A stretch of DNA of 64,000 bases from contig NC_083642.1 of NCBI RefSeq assembly GCF_963576545.1, positions 5,326,188 to 5,390,187 of the forward strand. The letters run 5' to 3'. Positions 36,497 through 49,364 of this stretch are shown here, one piece after another. The notes under the pieces are model-generated. The model saw only the letters and a list, made by a program, of their open reading frames with translations. It made no database searches and was not told the origin of the DNA. How positions within the stretch are numbered: the stretch's first letter is position 1; each line of letters begins with the position of its first letter. The position numbers were made by a program, and so were the translations under genes. The stretch comes from Limanda limanda. Taxonomy: Eukaryota; Chordata; Actinopteri; Pleuronectiformes; Pleuronectidae.

Positions 36497-39400
36497 CTTG
36501 GCCATTCTCACTCACTTCCTGAGAAACGAAACAAGTCCAATCACATTCCTATTACTTAGCTGCACCCACTCAGGTTAAGTAACACTGTGATCACTTGATG
36601 GTGCCATCGGCTTGGTAAACTGCAGGATGTGACCTTCTGAAGTTTTCCTGCAGAGATCCAGAGGAAGCCTGATGGTGTCACACTCTATGATCAGAGCTGG
36701 TTTGCCCCACAGAGCAGAGTCACAGATCCGTGACGTAAAGCAACATGCTGTATGACCAACAGTGTTTTGGCCTATACCTGCTTTATTTTCCTCAGTAAAC
36801 TGATTTTAATTTCCCCCCCTTGGCTTCTCTGAACCCTGTAGAGCTGAGACGCTGGAAGGAAGCTGTTGAAGAAACCTTTCTTCTGCACACAGGTAAACGA
36901 TAGAGCTCTACAGACTCATAATCGCTTCAGCTGAAACCTCACGACTCAGTCAATATTATTCACTTCACTAATAGCACACGCAGGTATAGAGTCGATAACG
37001 AAGGTCTCACAAACAATAACACTAAAAGCTGTGCAGGGTGCATTTGCCAAACCAGCCTGAACTCAAATCAGACTATAATGGTTCTCTTCGAGCATCCAAA
37101 AGTCACTCAAGCTGCTACTAATTCCACACTCTTATTAGTATCAGTTCCCGACATGAGCCTGATCTGTTTCATTAAGATCCATGAGTTATTCCTGCGGTGA
37201 AAATGTTGAAAAATGACCCGTCTCACAATATTAAAAAAGATGAAAAATAGGTCCTCAGGAGGTAGAGCAGGTTGTCCAGAAGGTCGTTGGTCCAATCACA
37301 GTCTCCGTGCGGAAGTGTCCTCTGATGGTTGTGAAAGAGAACACGCTACGCTCTAGATACACTGTATTAGTATGTGTGTGAATGAGTAAATGGCAAAACT
37401 GTACTGTAAAGACTTGTGAGTGGTCATCAGAGACTAGCAAAGCACGATATACAGAACATACAGGCCATTTACCTGAAAAAAGCATTTGACAAAGTTGAAG
37501 ACATGACCTGCTTGGTAATAAGGTGTGCAGCTTCATCAAGCAATGCAAGAATTTCATTTATGAATCTCCAAAGCTTTAGAAAAATAAATAAAAGGGTCAC
37601 AGATTCCCAGGTGACAATGGACAAGAGATTGGGACACTCGACAGGTCGCCAGTGAATCGCCAGTGAATCGCAGGCTCAACAATTAGAGACAAACAACCAT
37701 TCCAACTCAGATTCACACCTATGTTTGATTTGGATTCTCCTGGTAACCTAACCCTGGATGTCTTTGAACTGTCTGGGTATTCGTGCCCAGCTGGGATTCA
37801 AACTGGGAACCTTCTTGCTACTGTCTCCCTTAATAGTGTTCAGAGGTCTGTGGATGAATAACATATTATCACAGGTTGATATTTTTTAACACATTAACTG
37901 CTTGTTATCTATCAACATGACCAGCAGACATTTATGAGTTACATAACTTTTCAATTGAAGTTGTCTTGCCGGCCAGATAATGACATCCAAGACTCTTCTT
38001 GCTCTGTTTTGGTCTCCAGATATCATGGCCGTCAAACTTTGAAATCCTCTGCTATAGGTGCTAGCTGGTTTTCTGAGGTGTCTCACTGAAATGCCAGGTC
38101 AGATAATCACCACCTTTGCTGAACACATCAGAGTCCGTAACCGGCTGGAGTGCCTGGTGCCACCTTGCAGCAGCCGGTTATGAAAGGTGGCATCACCCAG
38201 CTGCTACATCTGCTGTTTGATGCGAGGAGGAGGGTCGGAAAAACCTAGAAGTGCCTGGTCGGCAGCTGCATGCACTGACTTCCCTGAGGCTGTTGAAGGT
38301 GTTCATCAGGGAGGAACTGGAGTTTCTGACAGATACCATGTATCAACTGACACTGTAGGTGCTGGCAGAAGGAGAGAATTTACTAAAGCCCTTTCTATTT
38401 CAAGCCTGAGCAGTACGGACGGACATGTTGAGAGAAAACACACCGTAAAACATATCAACTCAGACCACAGCCATTGACATTCCACCAACCATTCCTGGGT
38501 CTGTTGAGTCGCTGCGTGGCGTATTTTGTCCTCATTGCTGCAGAAATCTGTCCAAACTTATACAACAACAAGATATTTTTAGCATAGCCACAGAATTACA
38601 CAGCAAAATCATCGGCTTCTTTCCAGAGCTGACAATTTACGCTGGGCTACGATCATTAAAGGATTAATTATAAGGAGAGTGAGATGTCAGTTTATCACCC
38701 AATTGAATGAATAGGTACGAAGATATAGGAGCTGGGGTTTATCGAAAGATTTACCGACATAAGGAATCTGTTACAGAAAGAGACATTGACTGGGAAGATG
38801 TCAAAATGTGTGCAACCTGCAGGATGAAGCACACATCCCAGAGTGAAGATATGGGCCAGGAGTAGGCAGGTTCTTACAAGCTTTCACAGCAGTGTCTGTC
38901 GAGACGGAGAGGAAATAGCTCAATCACTATGAAGATTACCATTACATCTTCTTATTTTTGAATGTGCCCCTAATCTTTCATTTAATTATAAAAAGCTGCC
39001 TTCTAACCAAAACCACTTCACTCCCAGTGCTGGAACATCAAAAACATCAGTTTTTCAGTTTATAGCTAAAGTAGTAGTAGTACAACCTTAGCTATGATCA
39101 GTTTATCATATTCAGTTAGCTGACAACGTTAAGTTATCTGTTACATGCTAAACTAATGCATTTTCTGTGTCCTGTGACCTAAGATGTTGAATGTTGTAAA
39201 TATTATAACTACTAAACAATTGTGAATTGTCATTGAGCATGTTAGCATTCTAGGGAACCATATTGCATTCACTTGAAAAAAAAATTGCTCTGTTTTGTGG
39301 GATTAACAAGGTTATTATGTCAAAATACAGAGAAGATTTAGTCTGCTTTGAGAGTGTTGAAGCAAACATGTCCCTCCTGTGCGATCACGTTTTATTTGGT

Positions 39401-40080
39401 TTGGGTTTGAGACATTGGGAGATACAGAATTTATGTTGTGTGGCACCTCAGGACATCAGGACCGTTCCGATGTAAAAAGGATTTTGAGCTATGGTATTAA
39501 TTTTCTTCACAGAGCTGCTTCCTTCACGACTTGCAGTGGAGGGTAGTATTGTTCACTAAATATTGTTATTTAACATTTTTATATCTCCAAATATATATTG
39601 GCAGGAAATGAATCAGAGCTGTAAACTGGATTAAGTTGTTTTTCATTGAGTTGTTATTGTTCGCCTTCTTCTATCGCCTAATCTTACAGTCTGATATTTA
39701 TAGAGTAATACTTCTGTCTTTTTCAGCATATGGATGCAAGACAAATAACTCAGTAACTCAATAACTCAATAACTCAATAACTCAATAACTAAATAACTAA
39801 ATAACTTAATAACTCAATAACTCAAATAACTATTTGTTTGCTAGTGTTTTTTCTTAGCCCTGTGATTGATTATCTTCTGCCCAGTTATACAAGGGGACAT
39901 AGTCTGTCTCCCATGGCCCTAGTTTGTAATACGAACAGAATGATACGAGTGAACGTCAGAGTTCTGTGTGTTTTTAAACGACTGATTTTACTCTTGCTCA
40001 GGACTAGAGGTGCAGCCGAAATAGACAGTAACAGTCACAGGATTCCCGGTTAAAACATATTAAATTACAATTATGAAAAT
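36497..40080. other. Upstream region of CXorf38 copy B; no gene
   Basis: Mirrors 28760-31473. The block 37800-38610 is absent from unit A and holds no recognised gene; a 96-codon frame at 38187-38477 has no supporting homology. At 39747-39832 an AATAACTC-type array is longer than in unit A. Confidence 0.5.
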
Positions 40081-41542
40081 CAAAAGACATTTGTGTTGTA
40101 TCAAATAATTTCATCTTTACATGAAAATTTAATTAGTCTTTTAGGATGCACAGAAAAAAACAAATATGCCTCTATCTTTGTAATTGGATCTCTATGGACG
40201 ATAGTTAAAGTAGATTAGACGCCCTGGAGTGAGTGTGTGAGTGTGCGTGTGTGTGTGTGTGTCTGTGTGTGCGTGTGTGTGCATGCTGATAGGTATGTGC
40301 GGGAGTGTGTGGATAAATACATATATGCATTTTTGTGTGTGCGTGTGTGCGTGTGTGTACCCGCAATCCCAGCAGGGTGTGTTTTTTTTAAGCAGAGCAG
40401 ATCAAAGAGACATTAGTATTCTGAAATAAATCACATGCTCGGGCCTCACTGTGTTAGGTCCCCAAACACATACACAGGAGACACACACACACTCTCAGTC
40501 TCATTCGCTCCGTCTTCTCCTTTCTCTTTCCCCCAACCATCTCTCTCTTCAAAAGACACCACCAGCCCACACCTCCTCCTCCTCCTCCGCCGCCACCCCT
40601 TCCCTCCACCTTACCCCCTCCTCCTCTACCCAGCCCCAAGCGGCCTTCAGAGCTATCTGCTTACTAGCTCCGAATCCTTTGTTGCATCCTTTCAGTTTCT
40701 CACGTTCCAACTTGAGCCTCGTCTCCTCCCTCCGTCTGCAAATAAGCAGGAAAATGCTTTGTCAGAGAAAACTGTTGTTCATCACCGCAAAAGTCAGAAA
40801 CGCAAAGTAGGGGTTTTTGACAAGTGTATCCTTAGGGAAAGAGACCTCTTATTCTCTCTGCCTCTCTCCATTTTTCTCATTTTTATTCTCCTATAGCCCC
40901 CTCCCTCTATAACACCTCTCTTTCACTCAGGCTCTCTTTCTGTCCAATTTCTGGGGATCTTAATTTTTATTTTATTTTATTTTATTTCGTTTTTAGTGTG
41001 TGAGAAGTATGAACAATTATTGGACTTTCGACAAAAGCTGTTCTGCTTGGCGGCCGACATCAGCAGGACTCTGAAAGGTGGTCACTGCTTCTGCCGGCGG
41101 GAGAGGGAGGCTAATAGAGGAAGAGAAGTGAATGGAATTGAAGAAAAATGATTGACATGGTGTCGCTGGGAGAGGAAGAAGCTCATTTTCGGCCAAAGAA
41201 TGAGAATGAGTAGAACATAAATTCCCCCTGTAGCTTCCTGACAGTAACCATATCGATGAAGTCAGGGTTTTCTCGGAGCTCTGTTGTCGCTGTGTGTGTG
41301 TGTATGTTTGCATGCATGTGAGCATGTGGTAATGTGTGTGGGATGGATAAGTTTAGGTCAATGTCTACATGCATATACTTACTTATGTGCCTACATGTAT
41401 CTGGGCATGATTACTTGTGTGTGTGTGTGTGTGTGTGTGTGTGTCATTTGGATAGCCACCCACATGAATATGCAGATCAGTTTTAGAGAGCGTATGTGCT
41501 CAGCATTAAAGCCCACTCTCCACCGCTGACCCAATTTCACAC

Positions 41543-41579
<37 letters not shown>

Positions 41580-41905
41580 CTTGCTTATCAATGCATTTCA
41601 CCAAGCTTGGAAAAACCGTGTGGTTAAAGCAGAGGCGTGTGTGTGTGTGTTTGCTTTTATAGTATTTATGAGGCAAAAAACGGAAGAGATAAGTCTCATC
41701 CAACACACGTCCATTCACCGTTGGCTGCGAATAACACACATTCACATGAATACATGCTGACCAAAGCACATGCCTCTACACACAGAACCACATCGCCGCT
41801 CAGTCTCAATCTGTTATTCCTCTCACTGGTTCACAAACAGCAAGCGCATTCCTCACTTTGATCCGTGTCCTTCAAATGTTGTTTTAGAAATAAGTGAAAA
41901 GATTA
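40081..41905. other. No gene; pyrimidine-rich and GT-rich
   Basis: GT tracts at about 40239-40362, 41414-41444 and 41548-41576, and a CT/CCTCCT-rich stretch at 40490-40740. The reading frames here follow these simple repeats. The right edge (41905/41906) is the breakpoint where the duplicated Ig-receptor intron starts. Confidence 0.55.
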
Positions 41906-42582
41906 TTTTGATAGTGTATTTTCTGATATCACCACTAGGGATCGATAAAGTCAAACTCTGACACAGATTAACTTAAATCTTTTGTTTAAACAATATATAA
42001 TCTATTTATACAGTATTCACAATGATGATGTTTATTAGTGATGATTCCAATAATCCAATCAAACAAGTTGCTTTGATGGTTTTTAGCTCTTTCTGCTAAA
42101 GCTGTGCAATAAACGATTATACCTACTGTACCTAAAAGGAATTATAAAGTACTATTTTACTATTATTATTAAGTACAAATTACCCTACAGCAACAGCTGC
42201 CTTAAAGACACTGCTGTCATGAGGACCAAAGCAAGTACAGATGATAGTGAGACTTTATCTTGAGCAGTATTATAATCCTACCTGTCAAATCTTAATGTCT
42301 TTACCTGTCATATCTGTTGGTATCTGCTGTATAATGATCATAAATCACAGTCTGAGCAGATGCTCTCATAAAACAACATCTTATTATGTCCTGTAAATGT
42401 TTCATTATTCCCTGGAGACAACAAGGAACGCTGATTATTACCTTTATATTTCTCAGAGAGAATACAAGACCTCATCTGTTCTTACCCTGCAGATTCACAA
42501 CATATACACAGCCGCTGTGTGCAGGCCTCAGGACCTGCACGGAGAGGATCTCACTCTCCTGACTGCTCAGGGCGTTACTGGC
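41906..42582. repeat. 0.68-kb direct duplicate, right copy
   Basis: Same orientation and nearly the same sequence as 7705-8381. It continues past the homology into the remainder of the Ig C2 exon. The sequence to its left (up to 41905) is unrelated to the left flank of the other copy. Confidence 0.9.
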
Positions 42583-42803
42583 CACGCAGTAGTAATCGCT
42601 GTCCTCTCCCAGCGCGCCACAGTGAAGATTCAAGTCTGATGACAAGTGGAGGAGTGAGTCCTTGAAGCGAGTGCGCTGATGCCAGGCGTACAGAACACCA
42701 GAGCCCTGTGCACAACCACAGCGCACAGTCACCGGCTGCCCCCAACACGTAGGCCCGTCCACCAGAGATGTCAAGGGCCACAGTCTGGGTTTGGACAGCG
42801 GAA
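42486..42803 (-). CDS. Ig-type receptor: complete C2 domain exon
   Basis: A 318-bp exon (106 aa, phase 1 in and out) with acceptor GTGCCAG and donor GG|GTAAGAA. The first fold cysteines sit in TVRCGCAQGSG, the tryptophan in YAWHQ, and the last cysteine in DSDYYCVAS, a good Ig C2/I-set pattern. The upstream V exon (49650) ends in phase 1, as required. The downstream stalk exon is found only at 7272-7416. Without the LINE and hAT insertions the intron to the V exon would be only about 125 bp. The receptor family is a teleost immune-type receptor; no specific orthologue is claimed. Confidence 0.8.
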
Positions 42804-43030
42804 CTGGCACAAAGAATAAACCGTTTATTTGAATCCATTCACGTTGATGGCATCGAGGAATAAAAGTTTAAAAACCCACTATAGATATAGATGATGTTGT
42901 GGTTGTAGTGAACATTAAAAGCTGTTCTTACGACTTCCGGCGGCGCCATGTTTAGGTAGGACGCAAAAGTTTGAGCTCTGCTGATTAACCAACTTACCAA
43001 ACCGATATTTGAACAAAACTCAGCAAAAAC

Positions 43031-44107
43031 ATGGCTAACGACACCACAAAGACGAGCGCTAACGACAAACTCACCAGATATCAGTTTAGACACAAAGGAG
43101 AAGAAAAATCGTTGGAACCAGCGGATGCTAGCAAGTCTGTTGGTCCCGACGGAGCCGGCGCTAGCAAAACTACTGATGCTGCCGTGTGTAACTTGGAGGG
43201 GATGTTTCAAGCTATCGCCCAGTCGAACCGAGAAATACGGGGGGACATTCTGCAGATGAGTATGGATGTAAAGGAATTTAAAGGCCAAGCCAAGGAGTCA
43301 TTCACAAGGCTTGAAACATCAGCTGAGGGTTTAAGTGCACAACTAACAAAGCTGGAAAAGAGGATCATTGACGCAGAGGAGTGTATAACAACTACGGAGG
43401 AGACCACCGCAACCCACGGAAAAGCCATCGGCTTCCTGCTGAAACTTGAGGCGGAATTATTTGAACGGTTTGAGGATCTTGAGAATAGACACAGAAGGCA
43501 AAATATAAGGTTGTATCAGGTTCCTGAAGGAAGCGAGGGGAGAGACATGGCCGCCTTCATTAAAAAACTACTGCCGACGGTGCTGACTGATCTGCCACTA
43601 ACCGAAGCCGACATCAGGATTGACCGGGCGCATAGAGCACTTATGCCAAAACCGAAAGAAAACGACCCGCCTCGCTCCGTCGTAATTAAATTCACGGACT
43701 ACACAGTGAAGGAACAGATCCTGCAACAAGCCTAGAGTAAACGCACAGTGAAGATGGGTGAGAAGCAGATTTATTTTGATAATGACTCCTCGCCGGAGCT
43801 GCAGAGGAAACGCGCCAAGGTCCGATTTATTGTGAAACAGCTGAAGGAGAAAAATGTTAAAGCGAAGTGCATGTACCCAGCCCGGCTGAGGATGATGGTG
43901 GGATCCGAGGAAAAAACTTTCCAGACGGTGATGGACGCAGCGTCGGTGCTTAAGGATTTCAACATCCAGGTCCGAGTTGACGAGCAGGATAAAGTAGAGC
44001 GACAGCTGGCCAGACACAGGTGGGAGACACGGGTCGCCAACCGAGGAGGGCGGAATGTCAACATGTTTACAGAAGAAGACTGCAGGGTTTTTCTTCCCTT
44101 GAAGTAA
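43031..44107 (+). pseudogene. LINE ORF1 (RNA-binding protein) with one internal stop
   Basis: Two open stretches (43031-43732 and 43748-44107) are in the same frame, separated only by TAG at 43733-43735 and a few codons. Order: an N-terminal variable part, a coiled coil at about residues 85-155 (LTKLEKRIIDAEE, LEAELFERFEDLENRHRRQNIRL), an RRM-like domain (VPEGSEGRDMAAFIKK, then a basic IDRAHRAL), then a C-terminal domain (DNDSSPELQRKRAKVRFI, AKCMYPARLRMMV). This is the L1 ORF1p layout. The stop sits between RRM and C-terminal domain, where a tryptophan codon would fit. Confidence 0.88.
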
Positions 44108-44751
44108 CTGGGAATATTGTGCAAAAAGTAAGGTTTTTCCATTTTATTTAGACAGTTATGAGAAGCCGTGAATAATTTACTGTTAGATGGGCTAGAGTTG
44201 AATGGTCTTATTAACCTCCAATTACAGTGGTGTTGTTGGGCTATATATATTTTATATACATATCTTTTTTTTTCTATTCCTTTCTTGGAACTTTGTTCCA
44301 AGTTTTTATTTCTCTTCCTAAGATTTATTTTCACTTAGCTGAGTTCAGAATGTAACAACAGCATATTATTTGGTCGGTTTGGTTTGTGGCATCAGCTGCA
44401 ATTCATTCATGGGTGATTCACACCCAGCCACTGTAGGGCCGCCCGCAGCAGTTTACCCGACGGTATGGGTCTGCCGCACAATGTGACATTATCCCGGAGG
44501 GTTTCCGCCACCCTCTGCCCAGTTCTATACGGGGACTGGCCACCACTGGAGATAGGCCGGTTGAGGACTTGGAAGCCATGTTTTTGTGTATGATTTCTGT
44601 TGTTCTCTATTGGAAATTGTACACAGTTTCTGTTCTTTTTTGTGTTACTTCCTTGACAACTGATAGGACTTTTACAACAGATGATGGTGTACTTGACATT
44701 TACAAGTTGACTACAAAGCATCATGACAGTAAGGATTAAAATAATTGTAAT

Positions 44752-46956
44752 ATGGATGGTTTGACTGTAGTAAGCTATAACATAAAGGGTCTGGGAAATC
44801 CAATTAAAAGAAAGAAAATACTTAACCAACTCAAAGCTTTACAATCTTCAGCCGCAATGTTACAAGAGACACATCTCTCTGAGGCAGAACAGCTGAAATT
44901 AAAAAGGGACTGGGTGGAACAAATATACAGTGCATCTCATGGAGGAGGGAGGAAAAGGGGGGTTGCTATCCTATTTAGAAGGAATATTTTTTTTAATTGC
45001 GAAAAAATATTGAAAGACAAGGAAGGCAGATATATTATGGTGATAGGTACGATCTGGGAAAATAGATTTACATTTTTGAACCTGCATGCACCAAATGAAG
45101 ATTGCCCCATTTTTTTTAAGAAAATACCCTCCAAACTGGCAGATGAAGGGAAGGGAATCATAGTTGTTGGGGGGGACTATAATTGTATACTAAATTTAAG
45201 TATGGACCGACTACCTGCTGGGAAGGGACGCCGAACTAGAAAAGCAGCTACTGTTCTGGGAATGATGGAGGGATTGGGCCTGATTGATGTATGGCGATAT
45301 CATCATCCCAGAGATAGAGACTATACATATAGGTCCCAAATTCATGGAAGTTACTCCAGATTAGACATGTTTCTTGTTTCAAAGGCTGATGTGCATAGAG
45401 TAACAGAGTGTAAGATAGAACCCATAACTTTGTCAGATCATGGTCCCATTAAGATGAAAATAAATCTAGGTCAAGAAAAACAATTCAGATACTGGAGACT
45501 TAATGTCTCAATATTAAATGACCCGTTAATCCAACAGGAATTACGTGATAAAATAAAAGAATATATTGATATTAATGATAACGGAGAGGTTACCCCATCT
45601 ATTTTATGGGATGGTGCCAAAGCTGTTGTGAGGGGACATATTATTCAAATTACATCGAGAATAAAAAAACAAATGGAAGCCATGAGACTTGAATTGGAGA
45701 CTGAAATTATCAGGTTAGAAAAAGAACACAAAGTTTCAAGGAAAAAGAATACATTAGAATTATTAAAACAGGAGAGACAAAAATTAGATGATTTACTCAC
45801 ATATAAAGCAGAGGGAATGCTTAGATTTGTGAAAAGAAAATATTATGAAATGGGGAATAAATCAAGTAGGTTATTGGCTTTCCAGTTACGGAAAGCTCAA
45901 TCGAACCGTGTGGTACCTAAAATGAAACACCCCAACACAAACAGAATTACCTCCCAACCGAAAGGAGTAGCAGAGGCGTTTGCGGCATACTATAAAAAAT
46001 TATATGAAGGTCAAGAATTGATGGGGAAGGAGGAGAAAATAACAAAACTCTTGGACTCGATCCAATTGAATAGATTATCACAGGATGAGACTGAGATGTT
46101 GTCTTCTCCCATAACAGTGCAGGAAATAACAGATAGTATTAGTAAATTAAAGAACAGTAAATCCCCGGGTGTCGATGGATACTCCGGGGAATATTATAAA
46201 GTTTTTGTTCACGAACTAGCCCTAATTCTATGTCGAGTATATAATTATGCACTGGATGAAAGGGACCCCCCAAAAACTTGGTCAGAGGCAATTATCACAG
46301 TTATACACAAAGAGGGAAAAGACCCCACTCAGTGTATGCGTTATCGGCCGATAAGTCTGCTATGTCAGGATTTAAAAATCCTGACCTCTATCTTGGCAAA
46401 TAGAATACAGAGACACATCCAGAAATTAGTTAACTCTGATCAAACGGGGTTCATAACCGGGCGACAGGGCACTAATAATGTCAGACGAGCTCTAAATATA
46501 CATTCTATTGCTTCTGGTAGAAAGACTCCATCAATGCTTCTTAGCTTAGATGCTGAGAAGGCATTTGATAGACTGGACTGGACATTTTTGGAGCAAACAA
46601 TGGCTCATATGGGCTTTAATGAAACCTTTTTGAGTTGGATTAAAGTGTTTTATATGAGTCCGAGGTCAAGAGTTAGAGTTAATGGCCAATGTTCCGACTT
46701 CTTTGATCTGGGAAGGGGGACAAGGCAGGGGGACGCGCTTTCGCCAGCCCTGTTCGCTCTTAGTATTGAGCCCCTTGCGGAATTGATTAGAAGTAACCCC
46801 CTTATACAAGGAATAAGAGATGAGAGTGGAGAACAACATAAAATAGCCCTATATGCGGACGACATATTATTGTTTATTGAAAATCCCGTTCAATCAGTCC
46901 AATGTATGGGTAAAACACACCTTGAAAGTATGGTCGGCAGTCCAGAAGAAAATTAG
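44752..46956 (+). pseudogene. LINE ORF2 endonuclease-reverse transcriptase, truncated
   Basis: An APE-type endonuclease at about residues 1-235 shows SYNIKGLG, QETHLS, VVGGDYN, SRLDMFLV and LSDHGPI. The reverse transcriptase from about residue 470 shows SPGVDGYSGEYYK, YRPISLL, QTGFITGR, LDAEKAFDRLDW, GTRQGDALSP and the catalytic YADD. Soon after YADD (IENPVQ) the frame jumps to sequence that belongs far downstream, readable in another frame from about 46895 to 47210 (KHTLKVWSAVQKKIRG). A deletion therefore removed several hundred bases and shifted the frame. The last ORF2 residues reappear at 48257-48454. The element cannot encode a complete protein. Confidence 0.92.
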
Positions 46957-47224
46957 AGGATCAGTTGCCCTCTCAAGGGCTATGCAGATTAATGGAAATC
47001 CAGATTTCCCCCCCTTCCTTTTACCCCAAAGTGATATGTTCCGGTATTTTCAGATAAGAAATTACATTACAAACCATAGATATTGGAATATAATCAAAAA
47101 TGCTCCAACGAACATGGAAATTTACTTTATTAATATAACTAAACATCACTTACCCAGTAAAAAGCATGTTTCCCATATATACAGAAATCTGTTACTGGAT
47201 ACATCAGGCAACACTTTTTATATT

Positions 47225-48254
47225 CGCGATTAATCGCAATTAATCGCAAATTTGTATCTATTCTAAATGTTCCTTCATTTTTTTTTTTTTCCATAATTTT
47301 ACTTTCGTTTTAATGCTCTTATCAACATGGAAAGGTGGATTGGCTTGCTTTATGCAAATGTTTTATTTTATTGAAAAACAACATTGCCAAACAGGGCGGT
47401 ACAAAATAAAATTATAAAGTGCACATTTCAGGTAAACAAGGACTCAGCCTATAGTGCAGTTAAACCATGGCTTAATATTTTCTTTTTTTCAAGTTTGCTG
47501 TGAACATAGCAGTCAGGCCTCTTATTTCAGAAACAATGAACCGTAACAGTTAGGTAACCAATAAAAGGTTAGCCTACTACTTATTTGCTTTAAGCTAGCT
47601 ACTCAAACAGACAAGCAACAAATAACAAACAAACAAAATACACAGGCAGGTGTCGGCCTACTTTGAAATAAATGAAACACAGAACTATGTAGGGCTATTT
47701 GAGTCCTCCCCTTATTTGTGGAAAATGTATGAAATAAGAAATACCCTATTTTTAAATAAATAAAAACATATAGCTGCAGCCTAATAGTGTAACGGACTTG
47801 GTTTATGTTTATGTTTGGTTTTGACGTATGCTCAGTGAAACACTGTGTGGAAGGAGCGTTCTGATGTCTGAGGGTCAGTGAAGGGGTCTAGGTGGGACAT
47901 GTGACTGTTTAGACCAATAGGATGGGGGGATCGGGGATCAATGAGGAAGTGAAGTGTTGTTGATGTGTGCGAGTGACGGAGTAAGAGCGAGAGGTGCACA
48001 TGTTCGTGTAGAGGAAAATACAAGTTACTAAACCACGAAGAAGTTCCGTGTCCTGTGGAAGCGGGGACGCTACAATAGCTTTAAAATACATATTTTAATT
48101 GGCGAAATATTAAAACAAAAAGCGAGAGCAGGTCAGACTGGAGGCGAACACAGATACTGAAGCTGCAGCTCTGCTAATCTCTCGTTAAAAAAATTGACGG
48201 CGTTAAAATGGGTTTGCGTTAACGCCGTTAATAACGCGTTAAACTGACAGCCCT
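47225..48254. mobile_element. Secondary DNA-element insertion inside the LINE
   Basis: ORF2 coding sequence stops near 47215 and resumes at 48257. The intervening kilobase begins with CGCGATTAATCGCAATTAATCGC and ends with GCGTTAACGCCGTTAATAACGCG and ACTGACAGCCCTA, motifs of a frequent teleost DNA transposon edge. No transposase was seen. A target duplication was not identified, and part of ORF2 is also missing around it, so the exact borders are uncertain. Confidence 0.6.
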
Positions 48255-48256
48255 AC

Positions 48257-48454
48257 TTGTTACATATACTCTTGATGACTGCTAGGAAAATGGTGACAAT
48301 AAAATGGTTGAATCCACAGCCACCTACAGTGGCACAGTGGAAACAGAAGCTAAGGGAGGTGTATGGAATGGAGGCTTTAACTGCTCAATTACAATTAAGG
48401 TCTGATGTTTTTGTGAGGAGGTGGCTACCTATTGCAGGATACCTCTCTAACTGA
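48257..48454 (+). pseudogene. LINE ORF2 C-terminal remnant
   Basis: About 60 codons ending GGTACCTCTCTAACTGA-like sequence encode WLNPQPPTVAQWKQ and RRWLPIAGYLSN, the usual last residues of fish L1-like ORF2 proteins. It is separated from the rest of ORF2 by the secondary insertion. Confidence 0.8.
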
Positions 48455-48627
48455 GGGGAATCCTGTGGTACGATGGAATGTCTTAACTGTCCACTTATTT
48501 CTTTATTTCTTTATTATTTTTCACTAATCAGTCTGTCATATATAATTTGTGATGTTGTCAAGGAATGTTTGTGTTTTTGTGTTTTTCTTCAATAAAGTTC
48601 CTTAAAAAAAAAAAAAGCTGTTCTTAC

Positions 48628-49364
48628 TAGAGATGAGCCGGATACTCGGCTGAAACGAGTATCCGGTACGGATAAAGCACTTTTGCCAAGCACAAGTATT
48701 ATACGAGTAATCGGAGTCAATATCTGTGCTCGGACTGAATGAAAATCCTCACACAGCGTCACAGCGCTCCTCCCGTCACACACGGCTCTGCTCACTCACT
48801 CACAGAACAGCTCTCTGTCTCTCAGTCACTCAGGTTCACTGCGCATCGGGACTGTTCCATAGGCTCAGTCAAGGAAGCAGAAATGATTCGTTCATTTCCC
48901 GACTGGGTCTTCGGGTACGAGTCTTTGGATCATTTTTCACGTGACCTGCATTGGCTCAGTAGAGGAGCGCTGGAGATGTAGCGAGGGACTCACTGTCTCC
49001 CGGAGAAATGAACACTCTGTGTTTTTAGTATAGAAAGACGTGAATTATATTTGTTCACAAGTCATAATGACTGGTTTTGTTATTTTCACTTTACATATAC
49101 ACTTACTTTACAGTAAAGTAAACCTCTATTAAATACAGTACAACATGACAGTTTGTATGGTTTGAAATTGTCATTTATTATCACACTGGCATTTAATTAT
49201 CACGGCAAACAATTACACTGCACTAAACTTTAAGTGTTAATGTAAAGTGAAAATAACAAAACCAGTCTGTATGACTTGTGAACGAATATAATTCACGTCT
49301 TTCTATACTAAAAACACAGTGTTCATTTCTCTGGGAGACAGTGAACGTCCCTCGCTACATCTCA

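Larger units (their letters stand above)
31474..40080. repeat. Tandem duplication unit B
   Basis: Direct repeat of 24867-31473 and directly adjacent to it. It carries CXorf38-like copy B. The non-coding third at 38640-40060 is about 98-99% identical by eye to unit A, while several coding exons differ far more. Confidence 0.9.
42932..48612 (+). mobile_element. L1-clade LINE, 5'-complete but internally damaged
   Basis: Flanked by the 15-bp target duplication AAAAGCTGTTCTTAC (42917-42931 and 48613-48627), with a poly(A) after CAATAAAGTTCC at the 3' end. It starts GACTTCCGGCGGCGCCATG and has a short 5' leader, ORF1 and ORF2. It carries an in-frame stop in ORF1, a large internal deletion in ORF2 near 46890, and a secondary insertion (about 47225-48254). 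It lies antisense to the Ig receptor, just beyond the V exon. Confidence 0.92.

Noticed and set aside
40435..40896. Pro/Ser/Leu-rich frames in the CT-rich region
   Set aside because: Composition follows the pyrimidine-rich sequence, and overlapping frames in two registers are equally open.
46650..46865. Minus-strand frames inside the LINE
   Set aside because: They are shadows of the reverse-transcriptase frame on the plus strand; likewise 44937-45161 and 43207-44334.
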